Below, piece after piece: positions 50,439 to 59,578 of a DNA stretch of 64,000 nucleotides (its first letter is position 1; every line of letters begins with the position of its first letter). The notes beneath the pieces are model-generated. The model was given only the letters and a program-made list of their open reading frames with translations. It was not told the DNA's origin and made no database searches. The DNA comes from UMGS1766 sp963597355 (GTDB lineage: Bacteria > Bacillota > Clostridia > Oscillospirales > Oscillospiraceae). The position numbers were made by a program, and so were the translations under genes. The stretch covers positions 69,282-133,281 of the forward strand of contig CAVBPR010000013.1 in assembly GCA_963597355.1 (NCBI GenBank), read 5' to 3'.

Positions 50439-52073
50439 TCAAAGATGGAGCAGCTTTGAAACCTCTCGGATGCCCGATGCCAGGCGGTCAATTTCCTCGA
50501 ATGTGTTATAAAAGGCTGGAGCAACGCGTAATGTATACTCCACTCCCAGCGCATGGTGCAAAGGCTGGGCACAGTGATTACCGGAACGCAGGGCGATTCC
50601 TTGTTGATCCAGCAATGCTGCTGCATCAAATGCGGAAATGCCATCCAGAGAAAAGGCAAGACATCCTTCTCTTTGCGCTGAACCCAAGATCTTAACGCCT
50701 GGTATCTCCCGCAGGAGACTTTCTGTTCGACGAAGCAGAGCGGCTTCGTGCGCTTGCCAATGAGGTGGAAGGGTATTTCGGTAACCAAGCGCTGCCGCTA
50801 ACCCAACCGCAGCTGATATATTGGGGGTTCCTGCTTCCAGTGTAGGCAGAAATGTCGTATTCCGCTCAGTGACCACATCCACCATGCCGCCGCCAAAATA
50901 TACAGGTGCCAACGGTTCTTTGCAGTATAGCAAACCGATACCAAAGGGTCCGCCCAGCTTATGACCTGAACAGACAAACCAGTCACAATCCATTGCTGTT
51001 ACATTGATCTCACGGTGACAGACCGACTGCGCACCGTCTACCAGTACCCGGATGCCTCGAGCGTGAGCTATGCGGATAAGCTCTTCCACAGGTATGATCG
51101 TCCCCAACACATTAGAGCATTGGGTCACCGCCAGTACACTGATGTCCGGTGTGAGCAGTCGATCCATTGCCGCCATATCCAGTTGGCCATCTGGTGTAAT
51201 GGGACAGACGCGGAATGGTTTTCCCAACCGGAGACAAAGCTGCTGCCATGGCACAAAGTTGGAGTGATGCTCCAATATCGTGGTCACTATGCCGCCCGGT
51301 TGACCCGCAAGTGCTATGGCTACTCGATTGATACCGTCAGTTGTTCCAGCGGTAAAGGTGATCTGCCCGGGCTGCGCCCCAAGAAAATCAGCGCATATAA
51401 TTCTGGACTGTTCATAAGCGTCAGTACACCGACTAGCCAGAGTGTGGATACCCCGATGAATGTTGGCACGACATTGCTCCAACTGACGCACTGCATTCAG
51501 CACTTGCAATGGCATCTGTGCAGTGGCAGCATTGTCCAGATAACAGAGTGGCTGTCCATGGATTGACTCATCCAACGCGGGGAAATTCTCTCGGATGGCA
51601 TATACATCGAAACATTCGGCTTCTGTTTTCTTTTTGTCGTCCGAACATTCTGTATTGCATTCAGACAAATGGTGACGGCATATAAACTCTGTAAGCTCCG
51701 TCACAGTTTCGATCGATGCAAACTCAGCTGGAGTCATAGATACTTCAAACAACTCCTGAACCGCCTTCATAAGCAGCACCTTTTTGGTGATGACTGACGA
51801 AGCACCAGAGCAGGAGCGGGAGATTTCTCCCGGATCGATACCCATGCGCTTCATATCCAGCATATAGCGTAGACTTATGTCGGCCAGAACTAGCAGACGG
51901 TCACTGCGGCACATTTCCTTCGTTAGCAGGAACCGATCCCGGATATACCCCATGACCAGTGGATATACCGTATCAAATGTTTTTTTCTCCAAACTCCGGT
52001 ACGCAGTTGCATACCGGGGCATACGCTCCGCTGCGGCCTGCAATTCCGCGCGGATCGTTTCCCTGGTTTTCAT
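50439..52073 (-). CDS. Cysteine desulfurase-like (SufS-type) enzyme with N-terminal extension
   Basis: A 544-residue protein. Residues about 155-544 are a class V PLP enzyme close to SufS/selenocysteine lyase: CYLDNAATAQMP, HRGIHTLASRCTDAYE, EHHSNFVPW, the PLP lysine in CSGHKLGGPFGIG, and a cysteine in RSGNHCAQPLHH at the position of the catalytic cysteine. Residues 1-150 are an extra domain; part of it (KKVLLMKAVQELFEVSMTP, then IETVTELTEFI) resembles the second half of an acyl carrier protein but has no DSL serine. The ATG overlaps the stop of the fucose-isomerase-like gene (TGATG), so both products are probably coupled. No SufU or SufBCD genes are near. Confidence 0.8.
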   Translation of the reverse strand: MKTRETIRAELQAAAERMPRYATAYRSLEKKTFDTVYPLVMGYIRDRFLLTKEMCRSDRLLVLADISLRYMLDMKRMGIDPGEISRSCSGASSVITKKVLLMKAVQELFEVSMTPAEFASIETVTELTEFICRHHLSECNTECSDDKKKTEAECFDVYAIRENFPALDESIHGQPLCYLDNAATAQMPLQVLNAVRQLEQCRANIHRGIHTLASRCTDAYEQSRIICADFLGAQPGQITFTAGTTDGINRVAIALAGQPGGIVTTILEHHSNFVPWQQLCLRLGKPFRVCPITPDGQLDMAAMDRLLTPDISVLAVTQCSNVLGTIIPVEELIRIAHARGIRVLVDGAQSVCHREINVTAMDCDWFVCSGHKLGGPFGIGLLYCKEPLAPVYFGGGMVDVVTERNTTFLPTLEAGTPNISAAVGLAAALGYRNTLPPHWQAHEAALLRRTESLLREIPGVKILGSAQREGCLAFSLDGISAFDAAALLDQQGIALRSGNHCAQPLHHALGVEYTLRVAPAFYNTFEEIDRLASGIREVSKLLHL

Positions 52074-53620
52074 CAAGCCGTGATGACTTCAAGTCCCAGA
52101 TGGCGGCCAAGTGCACAGACCTGCTCGAAGCAGTCGCCATAAACCAGCGGAATATGGTTGCCCACTTCCAGCTGTTTCTGAAAAAAGTCATTGCCGTCCT
52201 TCACACGAAAGAATACACCCTCGGAGCAGGAGTAGTCACCAAAGCCTACGCCGCCGACGATCTCACCCTTAGAAACAAACAGCTTGGAGCAGTCCGGCGA
52301 GATACGGCACATAGTGATCGTCTGGCCGGCATCTCGATTGAAGTCATAACGCAGCGTGACACCAAAGCCACTGGCAGCAAAAGGACGGATCGCATAGGGT
52401 GCTTTGGGGGCATCCCAGCCCTGCATATTGCGCCGGGGAACTGCATGCCAAGTCAAGATCACATTGTCGGGATCAGCCTTGACTACATCCAGACACTCAT
52501 CGTTGATATCAGTGTGGAAGAAGGGCGACAGACCATAGCGGCCACCGGCGATTGCTTTCGCATCGTGAGTCGTGTTGCCCATATAAGCAGGCTTGTCTGC
52601 AAGACAAGACAGCACGGCAATGGACAGGCAGGCTGGGATGTCATATTCGCAGGCAGAGGGCACACCCAATTCACCCAGCAGGGAGTGAGTCAGACAGAAG
52701 GTCATGTGCTCCTCATTGAGTCGTCGGGTTGCACAGGCATCAGGGCAGGGCGCAGAGAAAGCATTACAGCCATAATAGTCCAGCATCTTCTTGACTGTGA
52801 TATAAAACCGTTCGGAATTCAACACTTCCCTGCGTTCCATATCACACTCAACCGCATTGTCAATAAGATCATCTGCCAATGCCTCCATCTCAGCCACATC
52901 ATCTTCAGTGGGATTCAGCGTGGCACGGCCAGGAAGTGTATGGTTCTTTCCAGACTCACCGATATGCGTCTGATCCAGCAATTCATGAATGTTCACAAAG
53001 GTGAACTGTGTTCCCAAAACATCCGTAACATGTTCCAGACTGACGAAATTAGCCATGTCACTGACAGAACGTGTCGTACCAAAACGGGCAGCGCAAAGCA
53101 CGCGCGTCTCTTTCAGCATCTTAGCTGCCCGCAGCACCTCGAGGAAGTCCACGGTTTCTTTCCATGTACGATAAGCATAGCTCTCCAGCCCTCTGGAACG
53201 GGTAGATGCAATCAGAATTGTCTGCATGCACTGAGGCCCCGGAATGGTGATAATAGGCTTTTGAGCCTTCTGCGCAAAGTCAATGATAAGGTCACTCAGC
53301 CGTCCCATCGGACCAATCAGATAGATATCAGCCTCTTCGCGGCCTGTCATCATCTGATTCAGAATATCAGGGGTGATCAAAAACTCCTCGTTGCGGTCAA
53401 TCCAGATGGGTTCCATTACATTGAAGTGAGGGCTGGTCAGATTCTCGGCGATTTCCTCATGCGCACCTTTAATCAGCTGGGCGTTGGCCATATCGTCAAA
53501 GTCTTTGGTTAGTTCGAAGTCCTTACCCATGCGGCAAGGTCCCTCAAATACATAGTCATGATGCAGCGTCACCAGAATGGGACAGATGTTTAGCTTGACG
53601 TCTTTACCGAGATGAATCAT
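52073..53620 (-). CDS. L-fucose isomerase-like protein
   Basis: A 515-residue protein with the general make-up of L-fucose/L-arabinose isomerase-like enzymes: an N-terminal Rossmann-like part (ADIYLIGPMGRLSDLI), a middle domain, and a C-terminal metal-dependent sugar-isomerase-like domain (GVPSACEYDIPACLSIAVLS; CEYD and HTDIND supply candidate acidic metal ligands). AGGAGGAACAAAAAT precedes the ATG at 53620. It is first in an operon with the desulfurase-like gene and an MFS transporter, diverging from a LysR gene. The true substrate may not be a sugar; the family call is moderate. Confidence 0.7.
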   Translation of the reverse strand: MIHLGKDVKLNICPILVTLHHDYVFEGPCRMGKDFELTKDFDDMANAQLIKGAHEEIAENLTSPHFNVMEPIWIDRNEEFLITPDILNQMMTGREEADIYLIGPMGRLSDLIIDFAQKAQKPIITIPGPQCMQTILIASTRSRGLESYAYRTWKETVDFLEVLRAAKMLKETRVLCAARFGTTRSVSDMANFVSLEHVTDVLGTQFTFVNIHELLDQTHIGESGKNHTLPGRATLNPTEDDVAEMEALADDLIDNAVECDMERREVLNSERFYITVKKMLDYYGCNAFSAPCPDACATRRLNEEHMTFCLTHSLLGELGVPSACEYDIPACLSIAVLSCLADKPAYMGNTTHDAKAIAGGRYGLSPFFHTDINDECLDVVKADPDNVILTWHAVPRRNMQGWDAPKAPYAIRPFAASGFGVTLRYDFNRDAGQTITMCRISPDCSKLFVSKGEIVGGVGFGDYSCSEGVFFRVKDGNDFFQKQLEVGNHIPLVYGDCFEQVCALGRHLGLEVITA

Positions 53621-53672
53621 ATTTTTGTTCCTCCTGTTCTGAGATTTGGTTCTGTGGTTACTTGCTGAATTT

Positions 53673-53701
53673 ATTATAGCGTTGCACCGAACCATTGAGA
53701 A
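53673..53701 (-). promoter_or_regulatory. Probable promoter of the fucose-isomerase-like operon
   Basis: Minus strand TTCTCA (53696-53701), 17 bases, TATAAT (53673-53678). The poor -35 box with a perfect -10 fits activation by the divergent LysR protein. Confidence 0.5.
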
Positions 53702-53717
53702 ACAACTAGAACGGCTA

Positions 53718-53746
53718 TTTACAATTTGATTTTGTGAATTTATAAT
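53718..53746 (+). promoter_or_regulatory. Promoter of the LysR gene
   Basis: TTTACA (53718-53723), 17 bases, TATAAT (53741-53746). Confidence 0.65.
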
Positions 53747-53821
53747 AAAATGGTATTAGATTCACATCAGATTATTGGTAATCATACCGAGACAATAGGT
53801 TTATCAGAGGAGATCGGGACT

Positions 53822-54703
53822 ATGATGTATCAACGCATCCGCACATTTTTAGAGGTTGCAAGTTGCCTGAATTTCTCTCAAGCGGCTGAGCGGCTTTATA
53901 TTAGTCAGCAGGCTGTGACAAAGCAGATTGCTGCGCTGGAGCAAGAGCTGGGAATCAAACTATTTTACCGAACAACCCGACAGGTTTTGCTGACTCCGGC
54001 AGGAAGTGCACTCAGAGATGACTTTACTCAAATCAACCGCCAGATCAACGACAGTATCCACCGTGCCAGAGATCTGGAACGCTCCGGAAAAAAACTTCTG
54101 AGAGTTGGTTTCTTGTCTGCGCTTTCTCGTCGGGACATCATTTTACCTGTGGTGAATTATATCAGTAAGTACTACCCGGAATTGGAATTGGAAATCAAGC
54201 TAATGGACTTTATTGATCTGCGCAATAGCTTGCTGGATAATAGGCTAGACTTCTGTGTGACGACCTCTAACGACTGGCAACTATGGCCGGATGTGCGAGC
54301 AACTATCCTTCAACGTAAACAGTTCCAAATCGTTTGTTCCGTCCGTCATCCACTGTCACAGTTAAAAGAGGTAGGATCGGATGATTTGAAGAAGTATGTA
54401 CAGTTGATCCTGCCCCGGGACAATATTATGAGCGGGATTGAGCAATGGGGGCGCAAAATACCATATAGTAGGACTGTACTCTGTCCGGATATTAGTACCC
54501 TTATGGTGCATCTTGAACTTGGTGAAGGTTTTGCATTGCTGACCAAAGTCATTGAGGGATATGACGCAGAAAATTTATTCTATTGGAATGTTCCGTTTCC
54601 CGAGGCTCATGCAGAAATTGTTTGTATATGTAGTGAACAGGCAAGTGATGAAATCAAACAGATCATCTATCATATCAAGAAAGATGAAGTGGTAAATATA
54701 TAA
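53822..54703 (+). CDS. LysR-family regulator
   Basis: A 293-residue LysR regulator. Winged helix-turn-helix LNFSQAAERLYISQQAVTKQ followed by ELGIKLFYRTTRQVLLTPAG, then an effector domain. It uses the ATG-ATG at 53822 with GGAG before it. It diverges from the fucose-isomerase-like operon and probably controls it. A long palindromic terminator follows at 54,984. Confidence 0.92.
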   Translation: MMYQRIRTFLEVASCLNFSQAAERLYISQQAVTKQIAALEQELGIKLFYRTTRQVLLTPAGSALRDDFTQINRQINDSIHRARDLERSGKKLLRVGFLSALSRRDIILPVVNYISKYYPELELEIKLMDFIDLRNSLLDNRLDFCVTTSNDWQLWPDVRATILQRKQFQIVCSVRHPLSQLKEVGSDDLKKYVQLILPRDNIMSGIEQWGRKIPYSRTVLCPDISTLMVHLELGEGFALLTKVIEGYDAENLFYWNVPFPEAHAEIVCICSEQASDEIKQIIYHIKKDEVVNI

Positions 54704-55042
54704 TTGTGAACGGCACCGAAAGACGGAACGCAAAAATTTATCTCTGTGACGCACCGTAACGACCTGTGTGGACTCTTAGATGGAGAGGCCGGAACCTGCC
54801 CCTTCTTCTCTGTTTGTGGGCGGAGTTCCACCGACCACCTACGTGAGGGGCGCTACTCCCCTGACTGCCGGACAGCAAAAAGCATTTCAGAGATGTCTAT
54901 GCCCCCATTCTGGGGGAATGCGGGGAAAAGCTGAAAGTACTAATGAAAAGGGAGATCGCACCGCTCTGGGCAGGGAAATAGACATATAGCAAGAAAGGCT
55001 GGGATGATCCCAGCCTTTCTTGCTATATATGCCACGTTATAA
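54704..55042. other. Gene-free stretch with possible coding relic
   Basis: No intact gene is seen here. Short frames on the plus strand between about 54,746 and 54,983 look protein-like in composition (for example FRDVYAPILGECGEKLKV) but change frame and have no recognisable start, so this may be a decayed gene. The stretch ends in the terminator at 54,984-55,028. Confidence 0.4.
54984..55028. terminator. Long bidirectional terminator
   Basis: ATATAGCAAGAAAGGCTGGGA and its complement around a TGA loop. It separates the LysR gene from the converging flavoprotein operon. Confidence 0.8.
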
Positions 55043-55948
55043 TTATAAGGTGATAAACCGGCAAAAGCCGAGGCACACGCCCATGGCAAAGAACAGCGCC
55101 GCCTTGATGAGCACGGGCAGCCAGAGCTTTCCCTGGGACAGGCGGATGTCCCAACGGCTGATATTGCCCTTGGGGCAGGTGCCCATGCAGGCCTCACAGG
55201 CGATGCACTCGCCGCTGCGCAGGCTCGCGTCATCCAGCTTCAGATCCACCGGGCAGCGCTTGGCGCAGGCGGAGCAGCCGGGGATGCACTGGGTGCCGTT
55301 CCGGTGCAGTTGGGCAAAGGGCAGCACCGGCAGGAGGGCAAACACTGCCCCCATCGGGCACAGGAACTGGCAAAAGAACCGGGACTGTGCCGCCATGCCG
55401 ATGAGAATCAGCACAAACAGCGCGATGCCCACGCCATAGCCCGCCGCCGGAAGTTTTAACGCCGTCAGCCGGGAAAAGACATCCCACGGGCTGGTACCGG
55501 TCAGCTTTCCATACACGCCGAGGGCGCACAGCACCACGATCAGCGCAAGAATGAGGTACTTCACCTTCTGCCCCCAGCGCACTGCCCGCTCCGGGAACTG
55601 GAACTGCTTTTTCCGGTGCAGCAGCTTCTTCTGCACAAGCCCGGACAGCCAGTAGACGAGATCGCCCAGGCCTCCGAAGGCGCACACATAGCCGCAGAAG
55701 AAGCGGCCAAACAGGACGGTAAATCCGCACAGGCCGATCAGCGACAGCACAAAGCTGTCCAACTGGAGAAGCTCTCCCGCTCCGATCCACTGGAACAGGT
55801 GCTTCACGCCGGAGAAACCAGCTACGAATGCGCCGGGCATGGTCAGGAAGAAGAACGCCTGAATACCCGCTCTCAGCCACGCCCGGTGCTTGAGTGTCCG
55901 CTGGCGCTTCTGGGCCGCAGTCAGCGGCTTTTTCTGTGTCTCATTCAT
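55043..55948 (-). CDS. NapH/MauN-like 4Fe-4S membrane protein
   Basis: A 301-residue membrane iron-sulfur protein. Four to five membrane segments carry two cytoplasmic CxxxC motifs (FFCGYVCAFG, FFCQFLCPMG), followed by two [4Fe-4S] ferredoxin motifs (CIPGCSACAKRCPVDL and CIACEACMGTCPKGNIS) and a final membrane helix. This architecture is that of NapH, which passes electrons from the quinone pool or a cytoplasmic donor outward. As last gene of the flavoprotein operon (ATGA overlap), it is the probable electron entry point for the extracytoplasmic FMN proteins. Confidence 0.9.
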   Translation of the reverse strand: MNETQKKPLTAAQKRQRTLKHRAWLRAGIQAFFFLTMPGAFVAGFSGVKHLFQWIGAGELLQLDSFVLSLIGLCGFTVLFGRFFCGYVCAFGGLGDLVYWLSGLVQKKLLHRKKQFQFPERAVRWGQKVKYLILALIVVLCALGVYGKLTGTSPWDVFSRLTALKLPAAGYGVGIALFVLILIGMAAQSRFFCQFLCPMGAVFALLPVLPFAQLHRNGTQCIPGCSACAKRCPVDLKLDDASLRSGECIACEACMGTCPKGNISRWDIRLSQGKLWLPVLIKAALFFAMGVCLGFCRFITL

Positions 55949-56391
55949 CCTGCCGCCGCCTTTCCCAGTGCGTCCGCCGCCGCATCGATGAGGCCGGTGG
56001 AGCTGAACGTCGCACCGGAGACGGTATCCACCTCGGCCGACTGCGCAGAAACGATCTTATCCAGCACGGCCAGGGCCTGATTATAGTACGCTGGGTCTTC
56101 CCCGTCGGCACTGAGCACGGTGATGTCCGTCACCCTTCCGTCCGCGACGGTGACAGAGACGGTGATCTCACCGCCGAAGCCAATACCGGTGCCCTCATAA
56201 GTACCGTCCTTGTAGCCGCTGGTTGCGTCCTGCTCCGTCAGTGCAGCATTATAGGTCTCCACCTCGTCAATGAGCAGCTGCCGCTCCGCCACCACCGCGG
56301 CGCGGCTGACGGCGATGTGCTGATACTGCCAGAGCACGCCGAGAATGAGCAGGAGACTGACAATGCGGATGGCAAAGTTCATATATTTCAT
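55945..56391 (-). CDS. Single-domain FMN-binding membrane-anchored protein
   Basis: A 148-residue protein with one N-terminal membrane anchor (FAIRIVSLLLILGVLWQY) and one extracytoplasmic FMN_bind domain. GYKDGTYEGTGIGFGGEI starts the domain and VDTVSGATFSSTGL holds the acceptor Thr128 for covalent FMN added by ApbE. Stop and start codons overlap those of its neighbours by 4 bases on both sides. It is probably an electron shuttle between the NapH-like protein and the larger flavoproteins. Confidence 0.92.
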   Translation of the reverse strand: MKYMNFAIRIVSLLLILGVLWQYQHIAVSRAAVVAERQLLIDEVETYNAALTEQDATSGYKDGTYEGTGIGFGGEITVSVTVADGRVTDITVLSADGEDPAYYNQALAVLDKIVSAQSAEVDTVSGATFSSTGLIDAAADALGKAAAG

Positions 56392-58001
56392 GCTTCGTCC
56401 TCCTCTGTCGGCTTTGCCTGCTCCAGCGCCTGCTGGGCGGCGGACTGGATCGCACGGGAGGAATAGGTCGCCCGGCTGACCGTGTCTACCTCGTCTGCGC
56501 CCTGCTTTTGCAGAATCTGGCTGACCACGCCCTCAAACCAGGTGTTTTTATAAGTGCGACCATTGATGGCATAGTCCAGATAGTTCTCGTTATCCTCCGG
56601 CGATTCGGAGGTGTCGTTCTCCTTCGTCACGGTCACAGAGGTCAGCACGCCGTCCTGCACGACAAGCTCCACCCGGACGTCATAGCAGAACAGATTCTCA
56701 TCCGTGCACACTGCCGTGGCAGAATAGGTGCCGTCCAGATAGGGCGGCAGACCGGGCTCCGGCGTCGGGTCGATGGGCTCCGGGTCGGGTGTGGGATCGG
56801 GATTAGGAGTTGGATCAGGTTCGGGAACAGGGTCTGGTGTCGGCTCGGGCTGCTGCGACTTCGCCTGCTCCAATGCGTTTCGCACCGCCTCCTTCAGGCC
56901 CTCGGAGCTGTAAGTCGCGCCGGACACCGCGTCCACCTCCGTTGTCTGACCAGACTGGATGGCAGTCAGCACCGCCATTGCACGCTCCAGGAAGGAGGGC
57001 GTCTCATCCACCGCCGACACCAGCTGAATGTCCGCAATGCGGCCGTCGGTCACGGTGACGGACACCGTCACCTCGCCGCCATAACCCTCGCCCGTGCCGG
57101 TGTAAACACCATCTAGATAGTCTTCTTCCGGCCGAAGCGTCGGGTCGATGGGCTCCTCCGCTGGGACATCCGGTTCCTCCGCCGGCTGCTGCTCCGTGCC
57201 ATCAGCGGCCGCCTGGTTGAGCGCACGCTTGACCGCATTCAATATGCCGTTAGAGGAATAGGTTGCACCGGACACCGTGTCCACATTCGGGCTGCCCGCA
57301 CTGACCACCGCGGACAGGACAGACTGCGCCCGGGAGAAATAGGACGGGGTCTCCCCGTCGGCGCTGAGCACCGTCACGTCGGTGATGACGCCGCCGGAGA
57401 TGGTGACCTGCACGGTAATAAGGCCGCCGAAGCCCTGCGCCGAGCCGGTGTAAACGCCGTCCCGATAGGTCGCGGGCACAGAGAATGACTCACTGACCAG
57501 GGGTGCGGGTTCCGTCTTTTCCGGTGTTTCGGTCTTGACCTGCTCACCGGTGAGGGCGTTCTGGATCGCACCCAGAATCCCCCGGGAGGAGTAGGTCGCG
57601 CCGGACACCGTGTCCACCTCCCAGCTCTGCCGGGTCAACACTGTCTCCACCAGCGTCTTTGCCCGATTAAAGAAGGAGACCGTTTCGTGGGAGGCGTCCA
57701 AAATCTGAATATCCGTGATGCGGCCGCCCTCCATCGTGACCTGTACTGTAATGAGACCACCATAGCCCTGCGCCGAGCCGGTGTAAACGCCGTCGGCATA
57801 GGGCAGAAGTGTCGTTACCGTTTCCAGCATTTCCGGCTGTGTTTCCTTCTCCGACTGCTCCACCTGGGCGGCCAGCCGCTCCGGCACGGCCGCCAGCACC
57901 GGCCGGGAGTGGGGCAACGTTACCATGACCAGCGCCACCACCGCTGCGGCCGGCACGAGCTGCACCAGCGGGCGCAGCTTTTTCATCTCGTCTTTCTTCA
58001 T
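56388..58001 (-). CDS. Four-repeat FMN-binding surface protein
   Basis: A 537-residue protein: N-terminal membrane anchor, then four FMN_bind domains joined by Pro/Glu/Thr-rich linkers; the longest, residues 384-420, is a PTPDP-type repeat. The acceptor threonines are Thr136, Thr247 and Thr363 in D-[TA]-VSGAT motifs. The fourth domain has DTVSRATYSS (Thr512), with Arg for Gly, and a changed start, so its flavinylation is doubtful. The repeats likely form a multi-flavin wire through the cell wall. ATGA overlaps link it to apbE before and the single-domain gene after. Confidence 0.92.
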   Translation of the reverse strand: MKKDEMKKLRPLVQLVPAAAVVALVMVTLPHSRPVLAAVPERLAAQVEQSEKETQPEMLETVTTLLPYADGVYTGSAQGYGGLITVQVTMEGGRITDIQILDASHETVSFFNRAKTLVETVLTRQSWEVDTVSGATYSSRGILGAIQNALTGEQVKTETPEKTEPAPLVSESFSVPATYRDGVYTGSAQGFGGLITVQVTISGGVITDVTVLSADGETPSYFSRAQSVLSAVVSAGSPNVDTVSGATYSSNGILNAVKRALNQAAADGTEQQPAEEPDVPAEEPIDPTLRPEEDYLDGVYTGTGEGYGGEVTVSVTVTDGRIADIQLVSAVDETPSFLERAMAVLTAIQSGQTTEVDAVSGATYSSEGLKEAVRNALEQAKSQQPEPTPDPVPEPDPTPNPDPTPDPEPIDPTPEPGLPPYLDGTYSATAVCTDENLFCYDVRVELVVQDGVLTSVTVTKENDTSESPEDNENYLDYAINGRTYKNTWFEGVVSQILQKQGADEVDTVSRATYSSRAIQSAAQQALEQAKPTEEDEA

Positions 58002-59059
58002 GACACGCCCTCCTGAGAGATCACATGGACGGTAAAATCAGAGGTGAACTGTTCCGCGATGGGCTCCGTCACATAGACCTCCCCCGCCTCATCCATTAAG
58101 ATCAGATCAAAATCACTTCCGTAAGTGCGCCAGTAGTCGATGCTCTGCTCCAGCCCCATGACATAGCAGGCGGTGGACAGGCCGTCGGCCAGCATCCCGT
58201 CAGCACTGACCACCGAGACAGACAACAGACCATTACTGGCCGGATAGCCCGTCTTAGGGTCGAGAATATGGTGATAGGTCTCGCCGGTAGCCTCATCCAC
58301 GAAATAGCGCTCATATGCACCGGAAGTGATGACCGCCTTGTCCGCAAGGCTGAGCACACCCAGGTAGCTGTCGCTGTCCGGGTGATTGGGATCCTGAATA
58401 CCGCACCGCCAGAGCGAGCCGTCCGGCTTTGTGCCGTAGCACTGCACATTGCCGCCCAGAGACACCACGCCGCTGACCAGATCGTACTCCTTGAAAATTT
58501 CCATCAGTCGGGCAGAAGTGAAGCCCTTGGCGATGCCGCCCAGATCGATGCCTTGCCCCTGGGACAGGGTGACGGTGTCACCGTCCAGCGTTACCTTGTC
58601 ACTGCCGCTCTGCACCAGCGCCTCGGCCAGTGCCGCCGTGTCAGGCACGGCAAAATCCCCGGTGGTAAAACCCCACAGCTGCATAAGCGGGTACACGGTG
58701 ATATCGAACGCGCCGCCAGTGGTGTCGTAGAGAGACAGCGCCTCGGCCACCATCTCCACCGTGTCCTCTGACAGGGTAGCCGTGCCATCCCGGTTGACGG
58801 TACTGATCTCGCTGTCCGCATTGCCAACGGAGAGCAGGTTGTCCAAACGGCGGATCTCATTTTCCGCCGCCTCCACCGCCTCCTCACAGCGCTCGCCGTA
58901 GCAGGTGACGGTCATATAGGTGTCCATGGCGAAAATATCCGCACTGGCGGAGGGCACTTCACCCGTTGTTTCCACGGAGCTTGTCTGCTGTGCCGCCGCG
59001 CCGCAGCCCGTCAGCAGCAGCGCCATACACAGCGCCGCCGCGCCCATTCGTAGTCTCAT
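57998..59059 (-). CDS. apbE: FAD:protein FMN transferase (ApbE), lipoprotein
   Basis: A 353-residue flavin transferase that attaches FMN from FAD to threonine in S-G-A-T motifs. The signal peptide ends in the lipobox LLTGC (Cys19), so the enzyme is outside the membrane, where the FMN_bind proteins of this operon are. Motifs are FAMDTYMTVTCYG, GIDLGGIAKGFTSARLM and the Mg-site HHILDPKTGYPASNGL. The internal ATG at 59059 is used for AAAGGAGA and its 4-base overlap with the upstream gene. Confidence 0.95.
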   Translation of the reverse strand: MRLRMGAAALCMALLLTGCGAAAQQTSSVETTGEVPSASADIFAMDTYMTVTCYGERCEEAVEAAENEIRRLDNLLSVGNADSEISTVNRDGTATLSEDTVEMVAEALSLYDTTGGAFDITVYPLMQLWGFTTGDFAVPDTAALAEALVQSGSDKVTLDGDTVTLSQGQGIDLGGIAKGFTSARLMEIFKEYDLVSGVVSLGGNVQCYGTKPDGSLWRCGIQDPNHPDSDSYLGVLSLADKAVITSGAYERYFVDEATGETYHHILDPKTGYPASNGLLSVSVVSADGMLADGLSTACYVMGLEQSIDYWRTYGSDFDLILMDEAGEVYVTEPIAEQFTSDFTVHVISQEGVS

Positions 59060-59574
59060 TTGTGTTCTCCTTTTCTCTTGATCTGCTCCAGACGTCGACA
59101 CAGCTCTCCGCCGATAACGCCGATGAGCGCGCCGCTCAGCAGTCCGCTGATCCAAAGCACCAGCAGATACCACCCCAGCGCCTTTGTCTGCAAAAGCACC
59201 ATGGCCGTCAGGATCTGCCCCACATTGTGGGTCACGCCGCCGGCGATGCTCACGCCCAGCAGGCTGAATTTCTGCGTGCGTTTCAGCAGCAGCATGACCG
59301 ACCCGCTGAGCAGGCCGCCAACCAGGCTGTATGCCAGGCTCATGCCGTTGCCGAAGAGCACGCTGACCAGGAAAATGCGCATCAGGTTGATGGCGATGGC
59401 ACTGCCCGCCCCCATGCCATACAGGGCAACCAGCACCACGATGTTTGTAAGACCCAGTTTCATTCCGGGCACAGCGAAAAATACCGGCAGTTGCGCCTCC
59501 AGATAACTGAGGATGAGCGCCAGTGCCACCAGCAGGCCGTATTGGGCGATGCGCCGTGTTTTGTTCTCTTTCAT
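59056..59574 (-). CDS. Gx-type membrane protein (heptaprenyl diphosphate synthase component I-like)
   Basis: A 172-residue protein with five or six membrane segments: LLVALALILSYLEAQLP, GLTNIVVLVALYGMGAGSAI, INLMRIFLVSVLFGNG and others, with HNVGQI conserved. It belongs to the Gx transporter family, annotated at times as heptaprenyl diphosphate synthase component I. Such proteins recur beside ApbE and FMN_bind genes. Its role is unproven; supply of a flavin precursor or membrane electron transfer are guesses. Confidence 0.82.
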   Translation of the reverse strand: MKENKTRRIAQYGLLVALALILSYLEAQLPVFFAVPGMKLGLTNIVVLVALYGMGAGSAIAINLMRIFLVSVLFGNGMSLAYSLVGGLLSGSVMLLLKRTQKFSLLGVSIAGGVTHNVGQILTAMVLLQTKALGWYLLVLWISGLLSGALIGVIGGELCRRLEQIKRKGEHK

Positions 59575-59578
59575 ACTG

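Noticed and set aside
50435..50788. Extension of the flavoenzyme fragment upstream in its own frame
   Set aside because: Upstream of the start at 50,434 the frame overlaps the desulfurase-like gene and loses any resemblance to the flavoenzyme.
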